The position numbers and the translations under genes were made by a program. Below, one piece after another: positions 8,570 through 16,439 of a DNA stretch of 64,000 bases. The DNA is taken from positions 658,190 through 722,189 of the forward strand of contig NZ_LT635861.1 in NCBI RefSeq assembly GCF_900128485.1, written 5' to 3'. How positions within the stretch are numbered: the stretch's first letter is position 1; every line of letters starts with the position of its first letter. The stretch comes from Duodenibacillus massiliensis (GTDB lineage Bacteria; Pseudomonadota; Gammaproteobacteria; Burkholderiales; Burkholderiaceae_F). The notes under the pieces were generated by a model. That model saw only the letters and a program-made list of their open reading frames with translations. It did not search any database and was not told the DNA's origin.

Positions 8570-9082
8570 TCAGGCAAAAAGGGGCGCCATCGCTTCGGCG
8601 GCGTGCGCCAGATCACTTCTGTCCGGATGGGTGTCCGCGGCCTTGCGGCGTGCCTCACGCTCGGGCGTCACCTTGCCGCCCATCATCTGCGTCATGCGGT
8701 CAAAAACCTCTGAGTCGATGCGGCCCTGGCACAGAAACGTTGCTTTGAGCGTGTTGTTTTTGCCCAGCGCGGCGACTTCACCGGAGACTTTTTTGGCCCA
8801 GGCCTGCGCCCTCGGGTCTTCGGGTTCGGCGCCCATCGTGATGAAGGTCCCGATGGTTTTACCGGTCACACGCGCGGCAAAGGCCTTCATGTCTTCGGGC
8901 GCATCCCCCTTGTCGCACCAAAAACCCAGAAGCACGGTGCTGAAGCCCGTGAGATCAGAGGGGGCCGTCTCCGGCGTATAGAGAACGCCCGCGGCATAGG
9001 CGTCTGCGAGCCAATGCCCGACGATGCGGGTGTTGCCCGTGACGCTTGAAACCACAACAAGCGCTTTTGCTTCGTTTGTCAT
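8570..9082 (-). CDS. Flavodoxin-family protein in heme locus
   Basis: 170-residue single-domain flavodoxin-like protein. The N-terminal loop VVSSVTGNTRIVGHWLADAY matches the FMN phosphate-binding loop, and VLLGFWCDKGDAPEDM matches the second flavin loop. Its start ATG is directly abutted by the right end of an IscB element (9083-10670). It was probably the gene immediately after hutX before the insertion. Position suggests it gives electrons to the radical-SAM heme enzyme HutW or to heme breakdown. That is inference, resting on the known use of flavodoxin as reductant for the ChuW/HutW family. Confidence 0.85.
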   Translation of the reverse strand: MTNEAKALVVVSSVTGNTRIVGHWLADAYAAGVLYTPETAPSDLTGFSTVLLGFWCDKGDAPEDMKAFAARVTGKTIGTFITMGAEPEDPRAQAWAKKVSGEVAALGKNNTLKATFLCQGRIDSEVFDRMTQMMGGKVTPEREARRKAADTHPDRSDLAHAAEAMAPLFA

Positions 9083-9109
9083 AGAAATTCCGCGAGGAAA
9101 CCCGCGTCT

Positions 9110-10375
9110 TCAGACGCGGGAGGAATCGCGGCCCTCCTTTCTCAGTTCAGTTAAAAACATCTTGCGCTTCTCAAGAAGCGAAAGTTTCTTGTAGGAAATA
9201 CCGGCAGAAATCTTTGTACCGTTCAGACGGCGCACATCGAATGCACCCGAGGAGCGTCTGCCAAAAATAAAGCCGACTTCCCCTTTGCACAGCACCTTGT
9301 CAAAGAGCCTGAAGCCGTGCACTAGGTACGGAGCCTGATGGCGCTTGCGCACACCGCCTTTGAGAATCGTCAGCTTGTGGATCTGGCGATTGTGGCGGCG
9401 CGTCTGTTTCTGAAACAGGTATTCGCCCCGACGTTTTGCGTCGAGGACGCCGGCAATGCAGAAAGCGTCCGCGCAATGCGTCTTCGGCAAGCCCGCGACG
9501 ATGCGCTTGTGTTTGGTCAGATACCCGTAGGTATTCGTGACAGGCAATTCGGGATGGCGCTCGCGCAGGCGGTTGAGCACCGTCCAACGCATGATGCCCA
9601 TGAAAGTCTCTGCCCTGAAAGAAGCGCCGCGCCGGGGACTGAACTGCTTCAACTTGCCTGCGTGATACGCCTTGTGGCACGCCTCGCACAGTGTGATGAG
9701 GTTGCCCGGCGCGTCGCCTCCCGTTTTCCGACTCTCAATGTGATGCACGTTGAGAATCAGATCTTTCGATCTGCCTTTGCAGGCTTGGCAAACGTGACCG
9801 TCGCGGAACAGCACATATTCGCGCACGTTCCAAAAGCCAAGCTGCTCGCCCTGCTGATAGTCCGTGCCTTCGACTTCGGGATTCTTGATCTTCTGAATGT
9901 CGAAGGATGCGGTTTCAATCACGATATTGGTGATCGGAAGCACTCGGCAAACCGCTTCAATGCGCGATATGTGCGCCTGAATGCGGTTCTCCACGGACGG
10001 CGCAAGCCAGCCCTTGTGCTTCGATCGAACGCGGTTGTCGAAGCGTGGTGCGCGGTAGCGCGTCTTGCGATTGCGTCGGGCGCGGCGAAGTGCCAAGCGA
10101 TCCGAGAGCAAGCCCGTCACGTCCTGCCGCAGTTCGACCTCGGAAGCCAACAACTCTTCCTTGGCGGTCGTTGCGCTCAGGCCGACGTGCTTGTAGCCCG
10201 CATCCACACCCAAGGTGATCGGCTGCTTGGTTTCGCCCGTCGGCACCGTCAGTTGAATCACAAAGGGCGTTCGGCGCACAGGCACGGCCTTCCCGGCCCG
10301 AAGCAGCTTACGCGCCTTGGGCGGGGAGCACGGCATGAGCGGTTGCCCGCGCATATTCAACACAAAAACTTTCAA
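9110..10375 (-). CDS. iscB: IscB RNA-guided nuclease, copy 1
   Basis: 421 residues if started at TTG 10375, which matches the IscB N-terminus (KVFVLNMRGQPLMP) and the better-supported TTG of copy 4; ATG 10387 is the alternative. Domains in order: PLMP motif at 12-15; RuvC-I LGVDAGYKHVGLS with D58; Arg-rich bridge helix 97-115; RuvC-II IVIETASFD with E154; HNH with zinc pairs C196/C199 and C230/C233 and catalytic H211-H212, N225, H234; RuvC-III KTHCADAF with H300 and D303. All catalytic residues are present. Family proteins cut DNA guided by the omegaRNA encoded upstream. The stop lies 27 bases before the flavodoxin ATG. Confidence 0.93.
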   Translation of the reverse strand: MKVFVLNMRGQPLMPCSPPKARKLLRAGKAVPVRRTPFVIQLTVPTGETKQPITLGVDAGYKHVGLSATTAKEELLASEVELRQDVTGLLSDRLALRRARRNRKTRYRAPRFDNRVRSKHKGWLAPSVENRIQAHISRIEAVCRVLPITNIVIETASFDIQKIKNPEVEGTDYQQGEQLGFWNVREYVLFRDGHVCQACKGRSKDLILNVHHIESRKTGGDAPGNLITLCEACHKAYHAGKLKQFSPRRGASFRAETFMGIMRWTVLNRLRERHPELPVTNTYGYLTKHKRIVAGLPKTHCADAFCIAGVLDAKRRGEYLFQKQTRRHNRQIHKLTILKGGVRKRHQAPYLVHGFRLFDKVLCKGEVGFIFGRRSSGAFDVRRLNGTKISAGISYKKLSLLEKRKMFLTELRKEGRDSSRV

Positions 10376-10670
10376 AGTGTTCTCCATTGACGGATACCTC
10401 ACGGGCTCCGTCTGCTCGACCTTGCGGTCGGTGGTGATCCTTCGCCAATGTTGGAAGGGGTTTGTTGTCTGAAGCACCGCTCCTACCTCTCAGAGCTTTT
10501 AACCGCAGACCGCAGAGCGCGGGACTAGGATCGACATCCCGCGGTGCCTGTTTGCGTCCCGTCTTGCGACGGAACGGATTCCCAACCAACGGAGTCCGTC
10601 CGAAAACGGACTGAGGCTAGTCAACCAAGACTTGTTGCCAAGCCTCTGACTTCAGTCAGGGGTAGTTGAC
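10376..10670 (-). ncRNA. Predicted IscB omegaRNA scaffold, copy 1
   Basis: About 295 bases upstream of iscB are almost identical to copies 2 and 4 and full of stem-loops: CTGAC-TGAA-GTCAG, GTCCG-TTTT-CGGAC, CCGTC-GCAA-GACGG, CGCGGGA/TCCCGCG and CGACC-GCAA-GGTCG. IscB omegaRNAs are known to be encoded just upstream of iscB, with the guide at the 5' end coming from outside the element. Here the guide would be TACCAAAGGAATACGTAAGA (10690-10671), which contains the ribosome binding site of the interrupted gene. No long ORF of this stretch looks genuine. Confidence 0.8.
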
Positions 10671-10712
10671 TCTTACGTATTCCTTTGGTAACTTCGCAGA
10701 GTGTCCTGTCAG

Positions 10713-11249
10713 TCAGGAACCAAAGCAGAAAGCGGCCTTAGCCTTATGAAAGGCTTCGACAACACTATCGATAAGCTGATGGTTTTCGCGTCCGACATAG
10801 ACAGAAAACGCCACGGATCCGTCATTGCAGAAGAACTGCACGGAATGCGATTCTCGTCCCATAAAGGGCATTGTGACAAATGCGGCGGCCGCGATGTCTT
10901 CGTACTTGATGTGGCCTCCGGCAACGGCGTCTTTCTGCAGGATGTTGTAGTAGCCGCGGGCGCACTTGCCGGTGGAAAGTTTGGTCTGAATCTCAAAGAC
11001 GTGACCGGCGTGGACAATAAAAAGCGTCACCTTCTGCCAGGAGGCAAGTTCCGCCCAGAGCGCCTCAAAGCGCTCTGCGATGCTGCCCGTGACAAAGGCG
11101 ACGGCGTCGTCGGGCATTTTCTGTGCCGACGCAAGTTCCGTGGTGTTAAGGGCTTTTGCGACCGTGGCAAGCGTCACGGGAAAAGGTGCCTTCATGAGTT
11201 CTTCGATCTTTGCGGCTTCTTCGTGGGTTGCGGCAATTTTTTCAGTCAT
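10713..11249 (-). CDS. hutX: HutX/HugX-type cytosolic heme-handling protein
   Basis: 178-residue protein of the ChuX/HutX family, which binds heme in the cytoplasm and passes it on. The C-terminal half shows the family signature GGHIKYEDIAAAAFVTMPFMGRESHSVQFF followed by the VGRENH stretch. The N-terminal half is shorter on recognisable motifs. It follows the ECF ATPase by 19 bases and precedes the IscB insertion. Neighbours hutW, receptor and tonB support the assignment. Confidence 0.88.
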   Translation of the reverse strand: MTEKIAATHEEAAKIEELMKAPFPVTLATVAKALNTTELASAQKMPDDAVAFVTGSIAERFEALWAELASWQKVTLFIVHAGHVFEIQTKLSTGKCARGYYNILQKDAVAGGHIKYEDIAAAAFVTMPFMGRESHSVQFFCNDGSVAFSVYVGRENHQLIDSVVEAFHKAKAAFCFGS

Positions 11250-11268
11250 GGCTGACTCCTGTCGGTTT

Positions 11269-12768
11269 TTAAGAGTGAACGGGTTGGTCCTGAAGCATTG
11301 CCATGTCTAGCGCTCTGTCGCAGCAGGCAAGCAGTTCCAGGTCATGGGTGATGAGAAAAACGGCGCGGCCTTTTTCGGCTTCTTTTTTAAGAAGCCCGGC
11401 AATTGCCTGCATGTTGGCGCCGTCCAGGCCGCTCGTCGGTTCGTCCAGAATGAGAATCCCCGGTTTTTTCGCGAGCGCACAGGCAATGACGGTGCGCTGC
11501 TTTTCGCCGCCGGAGAGGCTCTGAGGGTGACGGAGGGCCAAATGCGTGAGGTTGAGGCTTTCGAGAATTTCGCGGGCAAAGGCTTTGTCAGCTTCCGTAA
11601 GATGCGCCTTTTTAAAGCGTGCAAGCCACCCGCCTTTCCGGCGCATGAGGCTTGTTTTCTGTGCGGCCACCGCGCTTTCGATTTCTTCAAGGACCGTCCT
11701 CATCTGAAGCTGATGGTCGGCGTTCTGAAGCACAAGTCCAGTGTGAGGCATCAGAGCGCCTTTGTCGCCTGAGAGGTCACGGCCTGAGAGCGTAAAGCGT
11801 CCGTGCTGCGGGGTGTTAAGCCCCGTGAGAATGCGGGCAAGCGTCGTTTTTCCAGCGCCGTTTTTTCCGATTAAAGCCGTGATGCCGGGCTTCACGGCAA
11901 AGCTCACGTTTTTAAAAATCGGCTTTTCCGGCACGTAGGCAAAGTCAAGGTCTTCAGCACTGAAGACGGCGTCCGCTGTTTTGGGAGCAACTCCCCTTGT
12001 GACCGCTACCCGGGGCAGCGTCACGCGCGCGTCTTCCACCACGTCCCTACGTAACCCGAGACGGCTTCGGAGCAAGGGGTCGCTGAGAATGGAGTAGGGC
12101 CCCGTTTCCCGGATTTCGCCCTTTTGCATGATGATAACGGCATCGGCGGCATCCCTGAGCCAGTAGAGGCGGTGGTCCACCACGAGAATTGCGCAACCCT
12201 GGTGCTTGAGTTCAATGAGGGTCTGCGCGAGCGCAGCGGTTGCTTCCGGATCGAGGTTGGCGCTCGGTTCGTCAAGAATGAGGACCTTGGGGCCGAGAGC
12301 CAGAATGTCGGCTAAGCCAACCTTCTGCTTCTGGCCCTCGGAAAGCGCATGAATGTCCTGCTTTACAAGACTTTCGATACCCACACGGCGGGCGGCTGCG
12401 TCAACGCGCTCAGTGATAGCGTCGGCGGGAACGCCGCGGCTGCGCAAAGCAAACGCGATTTCATTTCCCACGTTTAACGCGAAAAACTGCTCTTCCGGAT
12501 CCTGAAAAAGGGTTCCGATGTCTTCGGCGAGTTCGGCAACCGGTGTCTGCGAGACGTTTTTCCCGGCGACTGTCATGCTCCCGGTGACCGTGCCGCCGTA
12601 AACCTGAGGCGCAAGGCCGTTGGTCAGCCGCATGAGCGTCGTTTTTCCGCACCCCGAAGCCCCCGTGACGATCTTGAGTTCCCCGGGTTTGACGGTAAAG
12701 GAAATGTTTCGGACCGCATCGTGATCGGTGTGGGCGTAGCGGTAGGTGACGTTATCAAAGGTGATCAT
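11269..12768 (-). CDS. ECF transporter ATPase, fused double domain
   Basis: Energising subunit of an energy-coupling-factor importer. The 499 residues contain two complete ABC modules. The first has Walker A GASGCGKTT (near 37) and signature LSEGQKQKVGLAD; the second has GKNGAGKTT (near 300) and LSGGEKQRTVIACAL. Both Walker B motifs (LILDEPSANLD and LILDEPTSGLD) are intact, so EcfA1 and EcfA2 are carried on one chain. It is downstream of the EcfT gene with ten bases between them. Placement with hutX and hutW suggests heme as the substrate; the ATPase alone would not show that. Confidence 0.92.
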   Translation of the reverse strand: MITFDNVTYRYAHTDHDAVRNISFTVKPGELKIVTGASGCGKTTLMRLTNGLAPQVYGGTVTGSMTVAGKNVSQTPVAELAEDIGTLFQDPEEQFFALNVGNEIAFALRSRGVPADAITERVDAAARRVGIESLVKQDIHALSEGQKQKVGLADILALGPKVLILDEPSANLDPEATAALAQTLIELKHQGCAILVVDHRLYWLRDAADAVIIMQKGEIRETGPYSILSDPLLRSRLGLRRDVVEDARVTLPRVAVTRGVAPKTADAVFSAEDLDFAYVPEKPIFKNVSFAVKPGITALIGKNGAGKTTLARILTGLNTPQHGRFTLSGRDLSGDKGALMPHTGLVLQNADHQLQMRTVLEEIESAVAAQKTSLMRRKGGWLARFKKAHLTEADKAFAREILESLNLTHLALRHPQSLSGGEKQRTVIACALAKKPGILILDEPTSGLDGANMQAIAGLLKKEAEKGRAVFLITHDLELLACCDRALDMAMLQDQPVHS

Positions 12769-12778
12769 CTTTCACTCC

Positions 12779-13567
12779 TTACCGGATCACCGGGCCCGTG
12801 CCCGCGAGCACGTGCCTCAAAAAGATTTCGCAGAGGATGACGGCCGCTGCGGCAATGACGGTTGCCGCGAGAATCCGGGCGTCAAGACTGGTCATTGTCT
12901 GCCCGTCACTGCGCATCGTGCGGCTGCGGGTGCCGAGGCCCTTGAGTTCTGAGGCTACCCCGAGCGTTTCAGAGGACTTGAGCGCCCGGAAAAGCACAGG
13001 CGCGAGAATGAGGCGCGCCGAAAGCACGGGCTGCACCGTGAGCATCGCCGGCCCCAGGGGCCAGCCTTTGATCCTGAGCGTTTCCCAGACCTGCTTGATG
13101 TCATTGGTGAAGGTCGGGATAAAGCGCAGCATCACGGTGACCGGCAGAAAGATGTAAAAGGGGAGACGGATACGCTCAAGCGTTGCCATCAGATCCTCTA
13201 TGTGCGTTGTGAGCGCGAGAACCATCACCACGTTCATCATCGAGAGGCCGCGCAGAAACGGGATGATGAGTGACTTTACGGAAATGCCGCCCATTGCCGG
13301 AAAGATTTCCCCGAGGGCTGCGCCGCACAAAACGGCCACACCCATTGTCACGGCCATCACGCCGTAAAGAACGGCCAGAAGTCCCGGACGGCGGATTAAA
13401 AGCGCGTAGACAAGTGTTGCGGCAAATAAGACGAGCTGCCCGATAAGGCCGGAAGCCGCAACCGTAAGAACCGCGGTCACCAAGGTCACCGCGAGCTTTG
13501 TGCGTGCGTCAAGCCTTCGCATCAGGTTCGTTTCATCAGCCGCCGCTTTAGCGAACAAATCCCGCAT
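12779..13567 (-). CDS. ECF transporter T component (CbiQ-like)
   Basis: Transmembrane coupling protein of the ECF importer, 262 residues. Membrane helices are clustered in the N-terminal half (LVTAVLTVAASGLIGQLVLFAATLVYALLI) and the coupling region is Ala-Arg rich (RIRLPFYIFLPVTVMLRFIPTFTNDIKQVWETLRIKGW). A second coupling motif lies near GVASELKGLGTR. Its start overlaps the end of the S-component gene by about 20 bases, showing tight coupling. Confidence 0.88.
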   Translation of the reverse strand: MRDLFAKAAADETNLMRRLDARTKLAVTLVTAVLTVAASGLIGQLVLFAATLVYALLIRRPGLLAVLYGVMAVTMGVAVLCGAALGEIFPAMGGISVKSLIIPFLRGLSMMNVVMVLALTTHIEDLMATLERIRLPFYIFLPVTVMLRFIPTFTNDIKQVWETLRIKGWPLGPAMLTVQPVLSARLILAPVLFRALKSSETLGVASELKGLGTRSRTMRSDGQTMTSLDARILAATVIAAAAVILCEIFLRHVLAGTGPVIR

Positions 13568-14090
13568 GTCTTAATTCTCCGACCGTTTTCCAACCGAACC
13601 AAAGACCCGCGAGGCTTCCGGCGTAGCCCAAAAGCACAATCGGGATGATGACTGACATCAGCTGCGGGCTTTCCCGCAAAAAGAGGTACGAGACGATCAG
13701 TGACGCGCCTTTTCCGGTGACGTCAAACATACCCGCCGCGACCCAGGGCGCCCAGGCAGTGGCTGCGCCCCCGGTGAGTTTCACAAAAAGTTCGCCGACT
13801 AAGGCACCGAGGAGCGCTGCAGGCAGCAGCGTGAGACTTCCGCCCATGAGGCAAACGCTTACGATCATGCTCACGGCCGTAAAAAGCAACAGCGTTCCCG
13901 CTTTCGGAATCTTTGTGAGAAGCACGATCAAAAGCGTTGTGAAGACGAGGTTTTTCGCCACAAGCGACACGGGATTCATCCCGCCGCCCGCAAGCGCAAT
14001 CAGAAGACTTGAGAGCTTTGCGGCTGCGGCAAAGACGCCGATTAAGACGAGCTCCCTTGACTCCCAGTAGCGTTTTTTAAGACTTGTCAT
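13548..14090 (-). CDS. ECF transporter S component, MptD/Trep_Strep-like
   Basis: 180-residue membrane protein with about five helices and the family-like N-terminus REL(V)LIGVFAAAAK, resembling the putative substrate-binding components annotated MptD or Trep_Strep. It heads the S-T-A gene order and overlaps the T gene. Related S components have been tied to heme uptake in some Gram-positive bacteria. Here the surrounding receptor, hutX and hutW point to heme, but specificity is inference. Confidence 0.78.
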   Translation of the reverse strand: MTSLKKRYWESRELVLIGVFAAAAKLSSLLIALAGGGMNPVSLVAKNLVFTTLLIVLLTKIPKAGTLLLFTAVSMIVSVCLMGGSLTLLPAALLGALVGELFVKLTGGAATAWAPWVAAGMFDVTGKGASLIVSYLFLRESPQLMSVIIPIVLLGYAGSLAGLWFGWKTVGELRHAGFVR

Positions 14091-14114
14091 GTTCTTTGTT
14101 TCTTTGTGGGTGAT

Positions 14115-14151
14115 CCCCTGGGCGGCAGACTCCCTGAGGGCCGCCCGGGGG
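14115..14151 (-). terminator. GC-rich hairpin between receptor and ECF genes
   Basis: Arms CCCCTGGGCGGC and GCCGCCCGGGGG form a strong stem in the 70-base gap after the receptor gene. No T run follows on the minus strand, so it is more likely a message-stabilising or partial attenuating hairpin than a full stop. Confidence 0.5.
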
Positions 14152-14160
14152 AATGTTTCA

Positions 14161-16275
14161 TCAGAAGCGGGCGTTCATCTTCAGACTGAAGTAACGGGCC
14201 GGTTCATAAATCGACTGATTGTCCTGGTACTTCTTGTCAAAGATGTTGTAGAGACCTGCATCCAGCGAGTACTGCTTCTGAGACCCGAAGGAGACGCCTG
14301 CCGTGAGGTTTAAGGTCGTGGCGCCGCCCAGGCGGTAAGCTGAAGAGCTCCCGGCGACCCCGTCGTCATACTTTGTGGCAGTCTGGCTGTGTGCGTAAAG
14401 ATCCGTGCGCAGTGCGAGTGCATCGTAGGACCCCGTCCAGCGCACGCCGTAGCGCGCCACGATTTCGGGTGTTGCCGTGTCATAGGTCTTAAAGCCCACA
14501 CCGTTGTCGTACTGGCGGCGGATCCACGTGACGTTGGCATACGGTTCAAAACCGGTCAGGCCGATGCGGTAGGCGGCAGAAAGCTCAACGCCGAAGGTTT
14601 TCGCTTTGGCAATGTTGGCGTAACGTTTGTTGACGGGACCGTCCGCGACAGCGGCGATGTAGTCATCGGCAAGCGAGAGAAATGCTGCCGTATCGAGCAT
14701 CAGGCCACCGCGGATAAAGCGGGCGCCGATTTCAAAGTTGTCGCTTGTTTCGGGATCAAGATCCGGATTGCCGTAGGTCATCCCCATCGAAGAGCCCATC
14801 GACGTGGGGATATAGCGTTCCTGCAGAAGCGGCGCACGGAAGCCCTGACTCCATAAAGCGCGCAGCGTCAGGTCTTCAATACCCGTCCAGGTGATGCCGG
14901 CGTTGAAAATCACACGGTCATCACTTTGATTGCCGGCGGTATCCGTTTTTGTACCCGGTTTTCCGGCATTCATTCCGAGAGCGTATTTCTTCACGCTGTA
15001 GGCATCATCCATGTCGGTTTTGACATAGGTGTAACGGGCACCATAGTTGAGTGTGAAATCGGCGGGCAGCGTCGTTTCCATAGAGGCGAAGAGGGCATGC
15101 GTCTGCATGCTGCCGTTGTAGACGCCGTCATTGTTGTAATAAAGCGAGCCGACAGGGTGATTCATCATCAGCGCGCCCATAGGTCCGAGAGTGCTGATGG
15201 TGTTGCTGGTGGCCTTGAGCTCATCACGGTTGTATTCGTAACCCGCCACCAGATAATTGGATTCGCCGAGCTGCCAGTCCGACTGAAGGGAGAAGCCGTA
15301 CTGATCGGTTTCATTGTCTGCATAGTTGTCAACCGTAAACGGCATGTCGGAGCCTGCAACGTGGTTGAGCATGTTTTTGGTGCTCTTCTGGTAGAACACG
15401 TCGGCTCTTATGCGGGAGAGGTACTCACCGAGGTTTCTGAAATCGGCAAAAAGCCCGACCTTGTCACGCTTCCATTCCGGAACGTCCACTAAGAAATCTT
15501 CGTAGCCGGGCATGGCGCTTCCCGACATGAATTCCATGTCAAAGTGATCAAGCGTGAGGCCCACCGTCTTGTTTTCATCGATATCGTAGGAAAGAAAACC
15601 GTTGACGCCGGCGGATTTAAACCCGGTTTTGGTCATGTCGCCTGCGGGGGTTCTCAGGTCATCGCCCTTTTCGTGCGCAACGCCCAATCGGTATTTCCAG
15701 CCGTCGATGTTACCGGCAACATAGGCGGAGGCCGAAACCCCGTTGGAGGAATTATCGAGTCCTGCGGAAACTCCGGCTTCAAAGGGCTTTGAGCCGCCTT
15801 TTTTGGTGATGATGTTCACGGCGCCGCCGATTGCGTCAGAACCGTACAGGACGGAAGCCGGCCCCTTGATGACTTCAATGCGTTCGATCATTGCGGGGTC
15901 GATGAGCATGGGAGAGCCCGACATCGATTTGTGTTCGGCAATCTTTTGCCCGTCAATCATCACCAGGGTGCGGAAGGTGTCTTCGCCGCGCACCTTGATG
16001 CGCTTCATGCCTTGACCGCCGTCATTGTTGATGCGTACGCCCGGGACGTCTTTTAAAAGGTCGCCTACGGTTCGTGCGTCTGACTTCGCAATATCTTCGG
16101 CCGTGATGACGGAGACCGACATATTGACGTCCATCAGTTCCTGCTCGACGCGGCTTGCGGTCACCTTCACGTTTTCCGTGGTGACGGTGTCTGCGTCCTG
16201 CGCCTGAGCCGTTGTGCCGACGGCAAGCGCTGCGGTGACGGCAGCGGCCGTGAGGGTGAGGTTGCTGTACTTCAT
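14161..16275 (-). CDS. TonB-dependent outer-membrane heme receptor
   Basis: 704-residue outer-membrane barrel. Signal peptide at 1-25 (cleavage near AQAQD), a TonB-box-like segment TVTTENVKVTASR, a plug domain (about 45-160, VLYGSDAIGGAVNIIT) and a 22-strand barrel ending in aromatic Phe (MNARF). The FRAP motif followed by NPDL (FRAPLLQERY and GNPDLDPET) is a hallmark of heme receptors. It lies between hutW and the ECF importer genes. The start follows AAGGAAACACC. Heme or hemoprotein is the likely ligand; siderophore uptake is less likely given the neighbours. Confidence 0.92.
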   Translation of the reverse strand: MKYSNLTLTAAAVTAALAVGTTAQAQDADTVTTENVKVTASRVEQELMDVNMSVSVITAEDIAKSDARTVGDLLKDVPGVRINNDGGQGMKRIKVRGEDTFRTLVMIDGQKIAEHKSMSGSPMLIDPAMIERIEVIKGPASVLYGSDAIGGAVNIITKKGGSKPFEAGVSAGLDNSSNGVSASAYVAGNIDGWKYRLGVAHEKGDDLRTPAGDMTKTGFKSAGVNGFLSYDIDENKTVGLTLDHFDMEFMSGSAMPGYEDFLVDVPEWKRDKVGLFADFRNLGEYLSRIRADVFYQKSTKNMLNHVAGSDMPFTVDNYADNETDQYGFSLQSDWQLGESNYLVAGYEYNRDELKATSNTISTLGPMGALMMNHPVGSLYYNNDGVYNGSMQTHALFASMETTLPADFTLNYGARYTYVKTDMDDAYSVKKYALGMNAGKPGTKTDTAGNQSDDRVIFNAGITWTGIEDLTLRALWSQGFRAPLLQERYIPTSMGSSMGMTYGNPDLDPETSDNFEIGARFIRGGLMLDTAAFLSLADDYIAAVADGPVNKRYANIAKAKTFGVELSAAYRIGLTGFEPYANVTWIRRQYDNGVGFKTYDTATPEIVARYGVRWTGSYDALALRTDLYAHSQTATKYDDGVAGSSSAYRLGGATTLNLTAGVSFGSQKQYSLDAGLYNIFDKKYQDNQSIYEPARYFSLKMNARF

Positions 16276-16439
16276 GGTGTTTCCTTGGTTACTCAGTCAG
16301 AGTCAGTCCGGCCGCCTCCTTTTTCGCGGTCAGGAAACTGACGGTTGTGAGCGTTTTGTCACCCTGCTCAGGCGGGCTTCAGGTCGGCTCTAAACCTTGG
16401 GGAGGCTCTAAGCCCAAGACGGACGTTTTGAAAAAAGGT

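Larger units (their letters stand above)
9083..10670 (-). mobile_element. IscB element copy 1 (intact, 1588 bp)
   Basis: Boundaries come from comparing four copies: left end GTCAACTACCCCTGAC at 10670, right end GGAATTTCT at 9083. Near the left end is a subterminal hairpin CTGAC-TGAA-GTCAG. At the right end is CCCGCGTC-TGAA-GACGCGGG overlapping the iscB stop, followed by TTCC-TCGC-GGAA. Such imperfect end hairpins without inverted termini fit IS200/IS605-type single-strand transposition. No Y1 transposase is encoded, so movement would be in trans. It sits between hutX and the flavodoxin gene, oriented with the operon. The next bases after the right end are the flavodoxin ATG. Confidence 0.88.

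Noticed and set aside
9110-10375. Cas9 or another CRISPR nuclease
   Set aside because: RuvC plus HNH are present, but length (421 residues), PLMP motif and lack of any CRISPR array identify IscB.
9338-10390. 350-codon open frame opposite IscB copy 1 (also opposite copies 2 and 4)
   Set aside because: Repeats with the element but has no recognisable domain and mirrors the iscB codon pattern.
16276-16439. Possible riboswitch between hutW and the receptor gene
   Set aside because: No known riboswitch core could be recognised; only weak inverted repeats are present.
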